A stretch of 36,827 bases of DNA from Verrucomicrobiota bacterium (lineage in GTDB: Bacteria > Verrucomicrobiota > Verrucomicrobiia > Opitutales > Opitutaceae), in assembly GCA_030601755.1 (NCBI GenBank), contig JAUWBF010000031.1, positions 1 to 36,827 of the forward strand, written 5' to 3'. Numbering within the stretch: the first letter of the stretch is position 1; each line of letters starts with the position of its first letter. The translations under genes were made by a program, and so were the position numbers. Below are positions 11,601 through 19,231 of the stretch, piece by piece. The notes under the pieces are model-generated. The model was not told the DNA's origin and did no database searches. It was given only the letters and a program-made list of their open reading frames with translations.

Positions 11601-11808
11601 CCTGCGCCTGCGCCCCAAGGTCATGACCGTCGCCACCACCGTCGCATCGCTGCTGCCGATTTTCTGGAGCACCCGCACCGGCGTGGAGGTCATGCAACCC
11701 ATCGCCGCCCCCGTGGTCGGCGGCATGCTGTCCTCACTGCTGCACATCCTCGTGGTCACGCCGGTGATCTTCGCGATGCTGCACGAGCGGAAGCTGGCGA
11801 AGGGGTGA
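8617..11808 (+). CDS. cusA: CusA-type Cu(I)/Ag(I) efflux RND transporter
   Basis: A 1063-residue inner-membrane proton-driven pump of the heavy-metal RND family. The N-terminal membrane helix (about 12-32) precedes the porter domain, with [14 protein letters not shown] and [20 protein letters not shown] typical of the family. The three methionines that bind metal in E. coli CusA are at equivalent places: LFMPVLLP (M589), PVEMIETT (M639) and ILMTSTGI (M689). [16 protein letters not shown] is the family signature. This favours monovalent copper or silver over zinc or cobalt. A family-B palindrome encodes residues 860-867 (KVTTMVTL). No outer-membrane channel gene follows, so the tripartite pump must use one from elsewhere. 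Confidence 0.95.
   Translation: [1063 protein letters not shown]
11194..11216. repeat. Palindromic repeat family B, copy 2, inside cusA
   Basis: A 23-bp inverted repeat with arms AAAGTAACCA and TGGTTACTTT around CTA. It encodes KVTTMVTL at residues 860-867 of CusA. Compared with remembered CusA-type proteins, the segment between VNEIRE and EPGMTI seems the same length, so here the repeat looks like a replacement rather than an added insertion. It is read in a different frame from the cusB copy. Confidence 0.8.
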
Positions 11809-11872
11809 GGCTGCCGGGCTCTTACGCAGGGCCACTTCCGTTTCGACAGAGCCGGCTGGGAGGCTCAAATCC

Positions 11873-13207
11873 TTGGACGTGCAGACCGACCACAATGCGC
11901 CCGCTATCATTCAAAGCAAACAACACTTAGGATCACGACGCCGCAGACGATGGCCGATCATCACGTTGGGAATTCTGACGACACTGGGCCTCGTCATCTG
12001 GGCGCTTGGCCGGGATGAGCCACCACCCGACGATTCATGGATGGCTATCGAGCTGCTCAATCCTCCGGATGACCAGAACGCCTACGTCCAGTTGGTTTTG
12101 ATCGCCAAGCAACTGCCCAAGCACGAATGGGACCCGTATGATCCCGACTCCGTGAGTCTGCAGGAGCTAATCGAAGGGACCAAACAAGACGAAGCGCTGC
12201 GCACGAAACTTAGGACCAACGCGGCTCCACTCTGGCCGTTGGTCAGGACCGCCTTGGAACTGCCGATGTCGGAGGTTCCGATGTGGCGAAGTTTGTCGGA
12301 AATGGACGTCAGCGCCATCGGTGCATTGAGAGAGCTTGCCTGGCACTCGATGCTGGAAACTCAGTCATTGTTTGAAGATGAGCAGGAGGAATCCGCCGTC
12401 GAACAGATCGGGCTCAGCCTGAGGCTGGGAGAAACCGTCATTCAGGGCAGAGGGCCATTGATTCATCATCTCGTGGGAACAGCCCTGCATGGAACCGTAG
12501 TCGGCAGCCTGCCTGAGATAACGCGCCATTCTCGTAATTCGAAAAAGTCTTTGCTCACGATCAACGACCTCTTGGAGCGACACCGTCCGCGTCCGTCGGA
12601 CTTTCGCAACACACTAAAACGCGAATACACGTTTTGGCTCATGGCCGAGGGATCCGAAGACATGGCAAAAATGCTGGGTGAGCTGGATGCCCTCGAATCG
12701 CTGCTTCTGAAGTCGGGCATAATCCACAAGCGCAACCAAACCCGCAGGCTATGGTTGGAGCATCTCGAAAACCTCATGCCCCTGCTGGAGGAAGACGGCC
12801 TCAAGTTCATCGAAAAATCACGGCGCCTGAATAACGAGATAGCCCGTGCCGATACTTGGCTGCTCAATCGCACGGGACATCAGTTGCTGGGAACCATCGC
12901 GCCGACCATCAGCAAGGTTTACGAATCCGCCTACTACCGACTAAACTCCAGCATCTCCGCCACCCAGGCCCTGCTCGCGATTCGTGCGTATCAGATCGAC
13001 CACGACAACGCGCTCCCCGAAACGCTCGACGCGCTGGTGCCCGACTACCTGCCGGCCGTGCCGCTCGACTACATGGACTTCGCGCCGATTCGCTATTCCA
13101 AGGAACACCGCTTCATCTGGTCCATCGGGACCGAGGGCAACTTCGACGCAACCACGCTCAGCTCGGACGACGACGAACCGTCGCAGATACTCCTGCGCAT
13201 TCCCTGA
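11873..13207 (+). CDS. Membrane-anchored protein of unknown function
   Basis: A 444-residue protein I do not recognise as a named family. A basic N-terminus (SRRRRRWP) precedes one membrane helix (about residues 29-45), so most of the chain is probably periplasmic. The middle is helical and rich in charged residues. The end, ATQALLAIRAYQIDHDNALP then ETLDALVPDYLPAVPLDYMD, resembles the C-terminal segment of proteins often found in planctomycetes and Verrucomicrobiota, loosely like pseudopilin tails. The start is TTG at 11873 with GGGAGG about 9 bases upstream; GTG at 11879 is an alternative. The first two thirds are clearly less GC-rich than the neighbours, with many AAA, TTG and CGA-type codons, which suggests separate acquisition. 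It is 64 bases downstream of cusA, with no functional link visible. Confidence 0.7.
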   Translation: MDVQTDHNAPAIIQSKQHLGSRRRRRWPIITLGILTTLGLVIWALGRDEPPPDDSWMAIELLNPPDDQNAYVQLVLIAKQLPKHEWDPYDPDSVSLQELIEGTKQDEALRTKLRTNAAPLWPLVRTALELPMSEVPMWRSLSEMDVSAIGALRELAWHSMLETQSLFEDEQEESAVEQIGLSLRLGETVIQGRGPLIHHLVGTALHGTVVGSLPEITRHSRNSKKSLLTINDLLERHRPRPSDFRNTLKREYTFWLMAEGSEDMAKMLGELDALESLLLKSGIIHKRNQTRRLWLEHLENLMPLLEEDGLKFIEKSRRLNNEIARADTWLLNRTGHQLLGTIAPTISKVYESAYYRLNSSISATQALLAIRAYQIDHDNALPETLDALVPDYLPAVPLDYMDFAPIRYSKEHRFIWSIGTEGNFDATTLSSDDDEPSQILLRIP

Positions 13208-13250
13208 GCAGAGGCTCGCCCGGGGACGTCTTGGGAATGGAATTCCCCCC

Positions 13251-13350
13251 GTAGGGGCCTCGCTTGCGAGGCCCGTTGACGCGGGAGTCCCGGGGGATGC
13301 TCTTTTGGCGAGCTAGGACATCCGACGGGCCTCGCGAGCAAGGCCCCTAC
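13251..13350. repeat. REPIN-like inverted pair, family C, copy 1
   Basis: A 100-bp element with outer ends GTAGGGGCCTCGC and GCAAGGCCCCTAC. Each end carries its own small hairpin (GGCCTCGCTTGCGAGGCC on the left). The two ends are inverted relative to each other around a non-palindromic core, the layout of paired REP units. A 96-bp relative lies at 33229-33324. This copy lies between convergent genes and directly abuts a terminator. Confidence 0.85.
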
Positions 13351-13391
13351 AAAAAAGGCCGGCCCCCGTTTTCAGGACGCCGGCCTTTTTT
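13351..13391. terminator. Bidirectional Rho-independent terminator
   Basis: Perfect 13-bp arms AAAAAAGGCCGGC and GCCGGCCTTTTTT flank a 15-base loop. A T run follows the stem in both directions. It ends transcription of the plus-strand gene at 13207 and the minus-strand gene at 13431. Confidence 0.9.
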
Positions 13392-13430
13392 GTGCACCCA
13401 ATCAATCAGTCTATCCCAAACAAAGTGTTC

Positions 13431-13916
13431 TCAGCGGGCGGGGGCGGCCATGGCGACCGGGATGCCGGCCGGGAGGATGTCATCGGCGGGGGTCTCGGCG
13501 GCGGCGTGGAGCGTCGCGTAGACCGTGCCGATCAGGTTGGCGTCGGTCACGCGGGTGGTGTCGGCGGAGGCGTTGTTGTAGCCCTTGACCGTCCAGCCGT
13601 TGACGGCGTCGCCGCCGATGACGCGGTGGGCGACCGTCTCGCCGAAGCGGCTGGTGTAGACGATCACCATGCCGGGCTTGAGCGACTCGGCGCGGGCGGC
13701 CTTGACCAAGAGCACCGAACCTTCGCCGAAGTAAGGGAGCATCGAGACGCCGGCGACACGCATGACCTTCAGGTCGGGGCGGACGGCGGCGAGCGTGGCG
13801 GCGTCGCGCAGGGCGCTGTTGAGGCTCACCGGGGTGGTCGGGGCGGACGCGGCGGACATCACCGTGGCCATCGCCAGCGTGGCGAGGAGCGGGAGGATGT
13901 GGCGCAGCGTTTTCAT
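13431..13916 (-). CDS. Exported S26-type (Ser-His) signal-peptidase-like protein
   Basis: The 161-residue product has a signal peptide (MKTLRHILPLLATLAMATVM, then SAASA) and one domain of the S24/S26 serine protease fold. GVSMLPYFGEG places the candidate nucleophile at Ser58. LKPGMVIVY follows, then VAHRVIGG with His97 where bacterial signal peptidase I has lysine. KGYNNASADTTRV resembles the KGDNN box. The Ser-His arrangement is that of S26B (archaeal/ER and SipW-like) enzymes. Apart from the signal sequence there is no membrane anchor, so it is not a standard leader peptidase. It may be a periplasmic protease or a degenerate family member. The frame stays open upstream to 14000, but ATG at 13916 fits the signal peptide. 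Confidence 0.75.
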   Translation of the reverse strand: MKTLRHILPLLATLAMATVMSAASAPTTPVSLNSALRDAATLAAVRPDLKVMRVAGVSMLPYFGEGSVLLVKAARAESLKPGMVIVYTSRFGETVAHRVIGGDAVNGWTVKGYNNASADTTRVTDANLIGTVYATLHAAAETPADDILPAGIPVAMAAPAR

Positions 13917-14100
13917 GCCATCGAGATTACGCTTTTTTGACGGCCTCCGGTATTCGGCCCCTGCCTCATCTTTTTTCAGGGGTGAGCCCACGGTTCCCAC
14001 GCGAAGACCTCAGCGCAAAAATAGGGTGTGCACCCCGTCGGCCTAGGGTGCGCTTGGGACGCCCGGGGGAATCACCCGGTGACCCTCGGGAAGGCTCGCC

Positions 14101-14607
14101 TTGGGCGACCAGACGTATTCACTCGCTGACGACGTGATCTCCGCCGACAAACGCATCAGCTATGCCCTTGGCTACATTGAACTTGGGCTTTTTTTGGCCG
14201 CGCGCGCCGAACTTGACGCCATCCTCCCGGAGCAGGCAAAAAATCCCGGGATTTTGGTCGCGCGCATCGAGCTCGCGATGGCCGAGGGAGACTGGACTGA
14301 GGTGGTTCGCCTGGCTCCCGGGGCCGTCGAGGCCGATCCGGCGGAAGAGCGGCCGTGGGTCGCGTGGGCCTACGCGTTGCGCGAGTTGCAGCAGGTGCGG
14401 CAGGCGCTGGAGGTCTTGCTGCGCGGCGAGCTGCACATCGAGGGGCCGACCGTGCTGGTGGACTACAATCTCGCCTGCTACCTCGCCCTGCTCGGCGAAC
14501 TGAAGGAGGCACGTCGCCGGCTCGAGCGGGTTTTCAAACGCGACCCGGCCTGGCGCGAGGAGGCCGCGTGCGACCCCGACCTGGCGGCGCTGCATCCGTC
14601 GATCTGA
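14101..14607 (+). CDS. TPR-like tetratricopeptide protein
   Basis: A 168-residue, probably cytoplasmic helical protein. Repeating helix pairs such as YALGYIELGLFLAARAELDA, AMAEGDWTEVVRLAPGAVEA and LACYLALLGELKEARRRLER have the residue pattern of TPR units, about four in all. It ends with DPDLAALHPSI, a common closing segment of small bacterial TPR proteins. The start is taken as TTG at 14101 with GGGAAGG upstream; GTG at 14134 is an alternative. The preceding 180 bases hold several short inverted repeats. TPR proteins mediate protein-protein contact; the partner is unknown. Confidence 0.7.
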   Translation: MGDQTYSLADDVISADKRISYALGYIELGLFLAARAELDAILPEQAKNPGILVARIELAMAEGDWTEVVRLAPGAVEADPAEERPWVAWAYALRELQQVRQALEVLLRGELHIEGPTVLVDYNLACYLALLGELKEARRRLERVFKRDPAWREEAACDPDLAALHPSI

Positions 14608-14630
14608 GGTCGCTGTCGCGAGCTTCGGAC

Positions 14631-14723
14631 TTTAACGCAAAGACGCAAAGGCGCGGAGAGACGCTACCAATCCATCAGCGGCAAATCTTCGCGTCCTTCG
14701 CGGCTTTGCGCCCTTGCGTTAAA
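14631..14723. repeat. Palindromic repeat family E
   Basis: A 93-bp imperfect inverted repeat. The left arm begins TTTAACGCAAAGACGCAAAG and the right arm ends CTTTGCGCCCTTGCGTTAAA. It lies between the convergent TPR and DTW genes and its last three bases supply the DTW stop codon (TTA at 14719-14721, TAA on the minus strand). Half-copies of the same type (GCGGAGAGGCAAAGGA) occur at 35489-35511 and 35655-35677. Confidence 0.8.
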
Positions 14724-15381
14724 TGGGTCTGTCTGAGCGGGCGGGTTGCAGCCTGCGGATCAGCTCGGGCCACTCGGCGGCGGCGGGCGAGTCGCGCAGA
14801 TAGTCCGCCGCCGCGGCCGCGCGGCCGCGCGAGAGCAGCCCCGCGTAGACGTGCAGCTCGAAGCGCAGGCGCAGCGCCCGCTCCGCGTCGGCCGCGCCGA
14901 GCGCGGCGAGCACGAAGAGCAGCGCCTCCATGGTCGAAAACCGTCCGCCCTCCGCCTGCGTGCGCAGCCGGTAGCGACTGACACCTGTCATGGGAAGACG
15001 GATACACCGACCAAGCCCCGACGCAGCCGAGAGCATGCCCGAGGCCTGCTTCCAGCTGCCATCGATCAGCATCAGGCGCAGTCCCTCCGGCGCCTCGGCG
15101 GGCATGGGCTCGCCGGCCGGATGCAACACCCATAGCGGTCCGCCGGGTGCCGGGGCGACCGGCTGCCCCGGACGATACTCCCGGATGACCGAGCCGGGCA
15201 CGAGCCGGCCGACGAGGTGGCCGGTGCTGCTGGGGCGGTAGGACTCCATGAAGTGCATGAGCACCTCCACGCCGATGGGCACGCCGGCGACCGGCGTCAT
15301 GGCCGCGCAGATACACCAGCGCGGCGGTAGTTGGCAGCCCGCGCAGCGAACCGCTCCCTTCAAGACGACGCTTCGTGCCAT
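14719..15381 (-). CDS. DTW-domain protein, probable tRNA-uridine aminocarboxypropyltransferase
   Basis: DTW enzymes of the TapT/DTWD type attach an aminocarboxypropyl group from SAM to uridine in tRNA. The 220-residue product begins with a likely zinc site (CAGCQLPPRWCIC). It has LMLIDGSWKQASGML, where the usual DTW triad reads DGSW, and SRYRLRTQAEGGRFSTMEAL, the conserved C-terminal motif. ATG at 15381 is preferred. A TTG at 15426 directly after the acuI stop would add 15 basic residues and cannot be excluded. The stop codon lies inside repeat family E, so the final residues may differ from relatives. It is downstream of fumC-acuI on the same strand and could be part of that transcript. Confidence 0.85.
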   Translation of the reverse strand: MARSVVLKGAVRCAGCQLPPRWCICAAMTPVAGVPIGVEVLMHFMESYRPSSTGHLVGRLVPGSVIREYRPGQPVAPAPGGPLWVLHPAGEPMPAEAPEGLRLMLIDGSWKQASGMLSAASGLGRCIRLPMTGVSRYRLRTQAEGGRFSTMEALLFVLAALGAADAERALRLRFELHVYAGLLSRGRAAAAADYLRDSPAAAEWPELIRRLQPARSDRPI

Positions 15382-15427
15382 GGTGGCGGACCATGCGGCG
15401 CGAAAGCGCGGCGGCCGCCAAGCCAAA

Positions 15428-16420
15428 TCATTCGCCGGCGGCGCGCACGATCATCCGGCCGCGCACCTTGCCGTCGAGGAGGTCGGCGGCGGCCGCGGCG
15501 GCGTGCTCCAGCGGGATCTCGGTCGCGAGGGAGGCCAGGGTGTCCGCGTCCATGAGGTCGGCCAGCCGGGTCCAGGCCGCCTCGCGCAGGGGGTTAGGCG
15601 CCTCCACGCTGTCGATGCCGAGCAGGCTGACGCCGCGCAGGATGAAGGGGGCCACCGTGGCGGGCAGGTCGAGCGACTGGGCGAGCCCGCAGGCCGCCAC
15701 CCAGCCACCGCGCCGGGTGGAGGCGCAGGCGTTGGCGAGGGTCCAGCCGCCGACGCAGTCGACAACCGCGGCCCAGCGTTCCTTTTGCAGGGGTTTGCCG
15801 GGTTCGGACAACGCGGCGCGGTCGATCACCTCGGCGGCGCCGAGGGACCGCAGGTAGGCCTCGTTCTCGGACGGCCGCCCGGTGGAGGCGACCACGCGGT
15901 GTCCCGAGCGGGCCAGCAGGCGCACGGCCGTGCCGCCGACGCCGCCGCTCGCGCCGGTCACCAGCACGTCGCCGGAGCCGGGCGCCAAACCGGCGCGCTC
16001 AAGTGCGAGCAGGCAGAGCATCGCGGTCAGGCCGGCGGTGCCGAGCGCCATGGCGTCGCGGGGTGATAGGCCGGCCGGCAGACGGAGCGGGAAGTCGGAG
16101 GGCACCTGGGCGCGCGCGGCGAGTCCGCCCCAGCGCGTCTCGCCGAGGCCGCGACCAGTGACGACGACGCGGTCGCCGACGTTCCAAGCCGGGTCGTCGC
16201 TGGCGATCACCTCTCCGGCGAGGTCGATGCCGGGCACCATCGGCCAAGCGCGCACGACGGGGCCGCGGTCGGTCAGGGCAAGGGCATCCTTGTAATTAAG
16301 ACTCGAATACAGCGTGCGCAGGCGCACCCCGCCGGGCGGCAGGGAGGCCTCGTCGAGGTCGGCGATGCCCGCGGCGAAACCGGAGGCGTCCTTGGTCAGC
16401 AGCCAGCCTGGGAAGCTCAT
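15428..16420 (-). CDS. acuI: Acrylyl-CoA reductase / YhdH-type quinone oxidoreductase
   Basis: A 330-residue zinc-free medium-chain dehydrogenase/reductase. N-terminal LYSSLNYKDALALTDRG and VPGIDLAGEV are signatures of the YhdH/AcuI group. The Rossmann segment reads VLVTGASGGVGGTAVRLLAR, the NADPH-binding glycine motif. AcuI reduces acryloyl-CoA to propionyl-CoA, which protects against the reactive acryloyl group. Its ATG overlaps the fumC stop by four bases (ATGA, 16417-16420), so it is translationally coupled to fumarase. The exact substrate in this organism is inferred. Confidence 0.9.
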   Translation of the reverse strand: MSFPGWLLTKDASGFAAGIADLDEASLPPGGVRLRTLYSSLNYKDALALTDRGPVVRAWPMVPGIDLAGEVIASDDPAWNVGDRVVVTGRGLGETRWGGLAARAQVPSDFPLRLPAGLSPRDAMALGTAGLTAMLCLLALERAGLAPGSGDVLVTGASGGVGGTAVRLLARSGHRVVASTGRPSENEAYLRSLGAAEVIDRAALSEPGKPLQKERWAAVVDCVGGWTLANACASTRRGGWVAACGLAQSLDLPATVAPFILRGVSLLGIDSVEAPNPLREAAWTRLADLMDADTLASLATEIPLEHAAAAAADLLDGKVRGRMIVRAAGE

Positions 16421-17796
16421 GGTTGCAACATATGACGCGGATCGAGCGCGCGGTCAAGCGCGGCCTCGTCCATCAGGCCGCGTTGAAGCACGACTTCTCG
16501 CAGCGTGCGGCCGGTCGAATGCGCCTCCTTGGCCACGGCGGCGGCGGCGTCGTAACCGATGGTCGGGGTGAGGGCGGTGACGAGCATGAGGGAGCGCTCG
16601 ACGTTGTCGCGGCAGCGGGCGGCGTCGGCCTCCAGACCGGCGACGCAACCCTCGGCGAAGGCGCGGGCGACGTTGGCCAGGCAGCGGACCATCTCGTGCA
16701 GCGCGTGGGCCTGGAGCGGGAGGGTGACGTTGAGCTCGAGTTGTCCGTCGCGCGCGGCGGATTGCACGGTGACGGCGAGGCCCTGCGCGTAGTGACCGAC
16801 CTGGATGACCGATTCGCAGAGGACCGGGTTGACCTTGCCCGGCATGATCGAGGAGCCGGGCTGGATGGCGGGGAGTTTCAATTCGCCCAGGCCGTTGCGC
16901 GGACCGGAGCCGAGCAGGCGGATGTCGGCGGCGATCTTCGACAGCGCGCCGGCGGTGGTCGCCAGCAGGCCGGCGGCCTCGGCACATCCGTCGCGTGCGC
17001 CCTGCGCCTCGAAGTGGTTGGCGGCCTCGTGAAACGTGAGCCCGGTCTCGGCGGAGAGGCGCAGGCAGACGCGCCGCGCGAAGTCGGGATGGGTGTTGAG
17101 CCCGGTGCCGACCGCGGTGCCGCCGATGGCGAGTTCGCGCAGGGCGGCGACGGCGCGGTCGTTGCGCTCGAGGGCCTTGGCGAGCTGCGCGGCGTAGCCG
17201 GAGAACACCTGCCCCATGGTAACCGGCACGGCGTCCATGAGGTGCGTGCGGCCGGACTTGATAACGTCGGCGAAGGCCGCGGCGCGTTCGTTCAGCGCGG
17301 CATGGAGCGACGAGAGCGCGGGCGCGAGGTCGCGTTGCAAGGCGACGGCCACGCTCACGTGCAACGCGGTGGGGATGGTGTCGTTGGACGACTGGCCGAG
17401 GTTGACGTGGTCGTTGGGATGAACGGCGAGATCGGGCGAACCGGCGTCGGTGGCGAGGCGGCGCGCGCGACGGGCGATGACCTCGTTGGCGTTGGTGTTG
17501 GTCGAGGTGCCTGATCCGGTTTGAAAAACGTCGACGGGGAACTGATCCGCGTGCGCGCCCTCCGCGACCTCGCGGGCGGCGCGCTCGACCGCGTCGGCGA
17601 CGGCGGGCTCGAGCCGGCCCAGCTCGGCGTTGGCGCGCGCGGCGGCGGCCTTGATCAGGCCCAGCGCGCGGATGAACGGCGGCGGCAGGCGGTGACCGCT
17701 GATCGGGAAGTTCAGCACCGCCCGTTGCGTGGAGGCGCCGTAGAGGGCATCGTCCGGCACCTGCATCTCGCCCATCGAATCGCGTTCGGTTCTCAT
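16417..17796 (-). CDS. fumC: Class II fumarate hydratase
   Basis: A 459-residue enzyme of the TCA cycle interconverting fumarate and malate. All family blocks are present: FQTGSGTSTNTNANEVIA, HPNDHVNLGQSSNDTIPTA, SGRTHLMDAVPVTMGQ and the mobile catalytic loop GSSIMPGKVNPV (from residue 314) with the active-site serine. HPNDHVN is the B-site histidine region. The frame extends upstream, but ATG at 17796 gives MRTERDSMGEMQVPDDALYG, the normal beginning. It is the first gene of a minus-strand unit with acuI and possibly the DTW gene. Confidence 0.95.
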   Translation of the reverse strand: MRTERDSMGEMQVPDDALYGASTQRAVLNFPISGHRLPPPFIRALGLIKAAAARANAELGRLEPAVADAVERAAREVAEGAHADQFPVDVFQTGSGTSTNTNANEVIARRARRLATDAGSPDLAVHPNDHVNLGQSSNDTIPTALHVSVAVALQRDLAPALSSLHAALNERAAAFADVIKSGRTHLMDAVPVTMGQVFSGYAAQLAKALERNDRAVAALRELAIGGTAVGTGLNTHPDFARRVCLRLSAETGLTFHEAANHFEAQGARDGCAEAAGLLATTAGALSKIAADIRLLGSGPRNGLGELKLPAIQPGSSIMPGKVNPVLCESVIQVGHYAQGLAVTVQSAARDGQLELNVTLPLQAHALHEMVRCLANVARAFAEGCVAGLEADAARCRDNVERSLMLVTALTPTIGYDAAAAVAKEAHSTGRTLREVVLQRGLMDEAALDRALDPRHMLQP

Positions 17797-17932
17797 GCGC
17801 CCCACCCTACACCCGATCAACCGGCGCGGCCAGCGTCCGGAAAAAAATCACCAGATACGTTAGTCTTTTTCCGGGGTTGATTCGTGGCGGCGACTTGCGC
17901 GGCACCCGCCGCTCGGCTTGGCTCGCGGTCTC

Positions 17933-19231
17933 ATGAGTTACCAAGGCCTCGGAACCAAAGCACTCCACGCCGGCCAGTCGCCGGACCCCACCACCGGCTC
18001 GCGCGCCGCTCCCCTCTACCAGACGACCAGCTACGTCTTTCGCGACACCGAGCACGCCGCGAACCTCTTTGCCCTCAAGGAACTGGGCAACATCTACACG
18101 CGCCTGATGAACCCCACCACCGACGTCTTCGAGCAACGTCTCGCGGCGCTCGAGGGCGGCAGCGGCGCGCTCGCCCACGCCTCCGGTCAGGCGGCCATCA
18201 CCAACGCGATCCTCAACATCGCCGGCGCCGGCGACCACATCGTCTCCGTCGCCCAGCTCTACGGCGGCACGTATAATCTTTTCCACTACACGCTGAAGAA
18301 GCTCGGCATCGAGGTGTCCTTCGTCGACGCCGGCGATCCCGACGCCTTCCGCCGCGCGCTCAAGCCCAACACCAAGGCCTTCTACGGCGAGGGCATCGGC
18401 AACCCCGCGCTCAACATCTTCCCCTTTGAAGAAGTCGCCGCCATCGCCCGCGAGGCCAACGTGCCGCTCATCATCGACAACACCGCGCTCTCCCCGATCC
18501 TCAACCGTCCGCTCGAGTGGGGCGCCAACGTCGTCGTCCACTCCACCACCAAGTATATCGGCGGCCACGGCACCTCCATCGGCGGCATCGTCGTCGACGG
18601 CGGCAACTTCGACTGGGGCTCCGGCCGCTTCCCCGGCTTCACCGAGCCCGACCCGAGCTACCACGGCCTCGTGCACTGGGACGCCTTCAAGGCCTTTCCG
18701 CCCGCCGGCGGCGCCAACCTCGCCTACATCCTCAAGATGCGCCTGCAGCTCCTCCGCGACGCCGGCGCCTGCATCTCGCCCTTCAACTCCTGGATGATGC
18801 TTCAGGGCCTCGAGACCCTTCACCTGCGCCTCGCCCGCATCTGCGAAAACGCCCAAAAAGCCGCCGAGCTCCTCGCCGCGCACGACAAGGTCACCTGGGT
18901 CAACTACCCCGGCCTCAAGTCCAGCCCCAACCACGCCGCCGCCAAGAAGTATCTGTCCGGCGGATACGGCGGCCTGCTCGGCTTTGGCGTCAAAGGCGGC
19001 TTCGAGGGCGGCAAGAAATTCATCGAGTCCCTCGGCCTCTTCTCGCACCTCGCCAACATCGGCGACGCCAAGTCCCTCGCGATCCACCCGGCCAGCACCA
19101 CCCACAGCCAGCTCTCCGCCGACGAGCAGCAGGCCAGCGGCGTCAGCCCCGACTTCATCCGCCTGTCGCTCGGCATCGAGGACTTCGTGGACCTGCAGGC
19201 CGACCTCGAGCAGGCCCTCGCCAAGGTCTGA
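17933..19231 (+). CDS. metY: O-acetylhomoserine sulfhydrylase
   Basis: A 432-residue PLP-dependent enzyme that makes homocysteine from O-acetylhomoserine and sulfide in methionine synthesis. It belongs to the Cys/Met metabolism PLP family. [20 protein letters not shown] and [10 protein letters not shown] open the protein. [20 protein letters not shown] and [10 protein letters not shown] follow. The PLP lysine is K207 in [16 protein letters not shown]. Length equals typical MetY and is longer than cystathionine synthases (about 390). Start is ATG at 17933. The 136-base leader was searched by eye for a SAM-responsive riboswitch without a convincing match. Confidence 0.93.
   Translation: MSYQGLGTKALHAGQSPDPTTGSRAAPLYQTTSYVFRDTEHAANLFALKELGNIYTRLMNPTTDVFEQRLAALEGGSGALAHASGQAAITNAILNIAGAGDHIVSVAQLYGGTYNLFHYTLKKLGIEVSFVDAGDPDAFRRALKPNTKAFYGEGIGNPALNIFPFEEVAAIAREANVPLIIDNTALSPILNRPLEWGANVVVHSTTKYIGGHGTSIGGIVVDGGNFDWGSGRFPGFTEPDPSYHGLVHWDAFKAFPPAGGANLAYILKMRLQLLRDAGACISPFNSWMMLQGLETLHLRLARICENAQKAAELLAAHDKVTWVNYPGLKSSPNHAAAKKYLSGGYGGLLGFGVKGGFEGGKKFIESLGLFSHLANIGDAKSLAIHPASTTHSQLSADEQQASGVSPDFIRLSLGIEDFVDLQADLEQALAKV

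Noticed and set aside
14675-15421. An alternative minus-strand frame over the DTW gene
   Set aside because: The frame is Arg/Ala-rich and has none of the DTW motifs, whereas the chosen frame has DGSW, SRYRLR and the cysteine cluster.
17797-17932. A SAM-responsive riboswitch before metY
   Set aside because: The leader is GC-rich with a possible GGCGG/CCGCC hairpin, but I could not align it with the conserved core of SAM-I, SAM-II, SAM-IV or SAH types.
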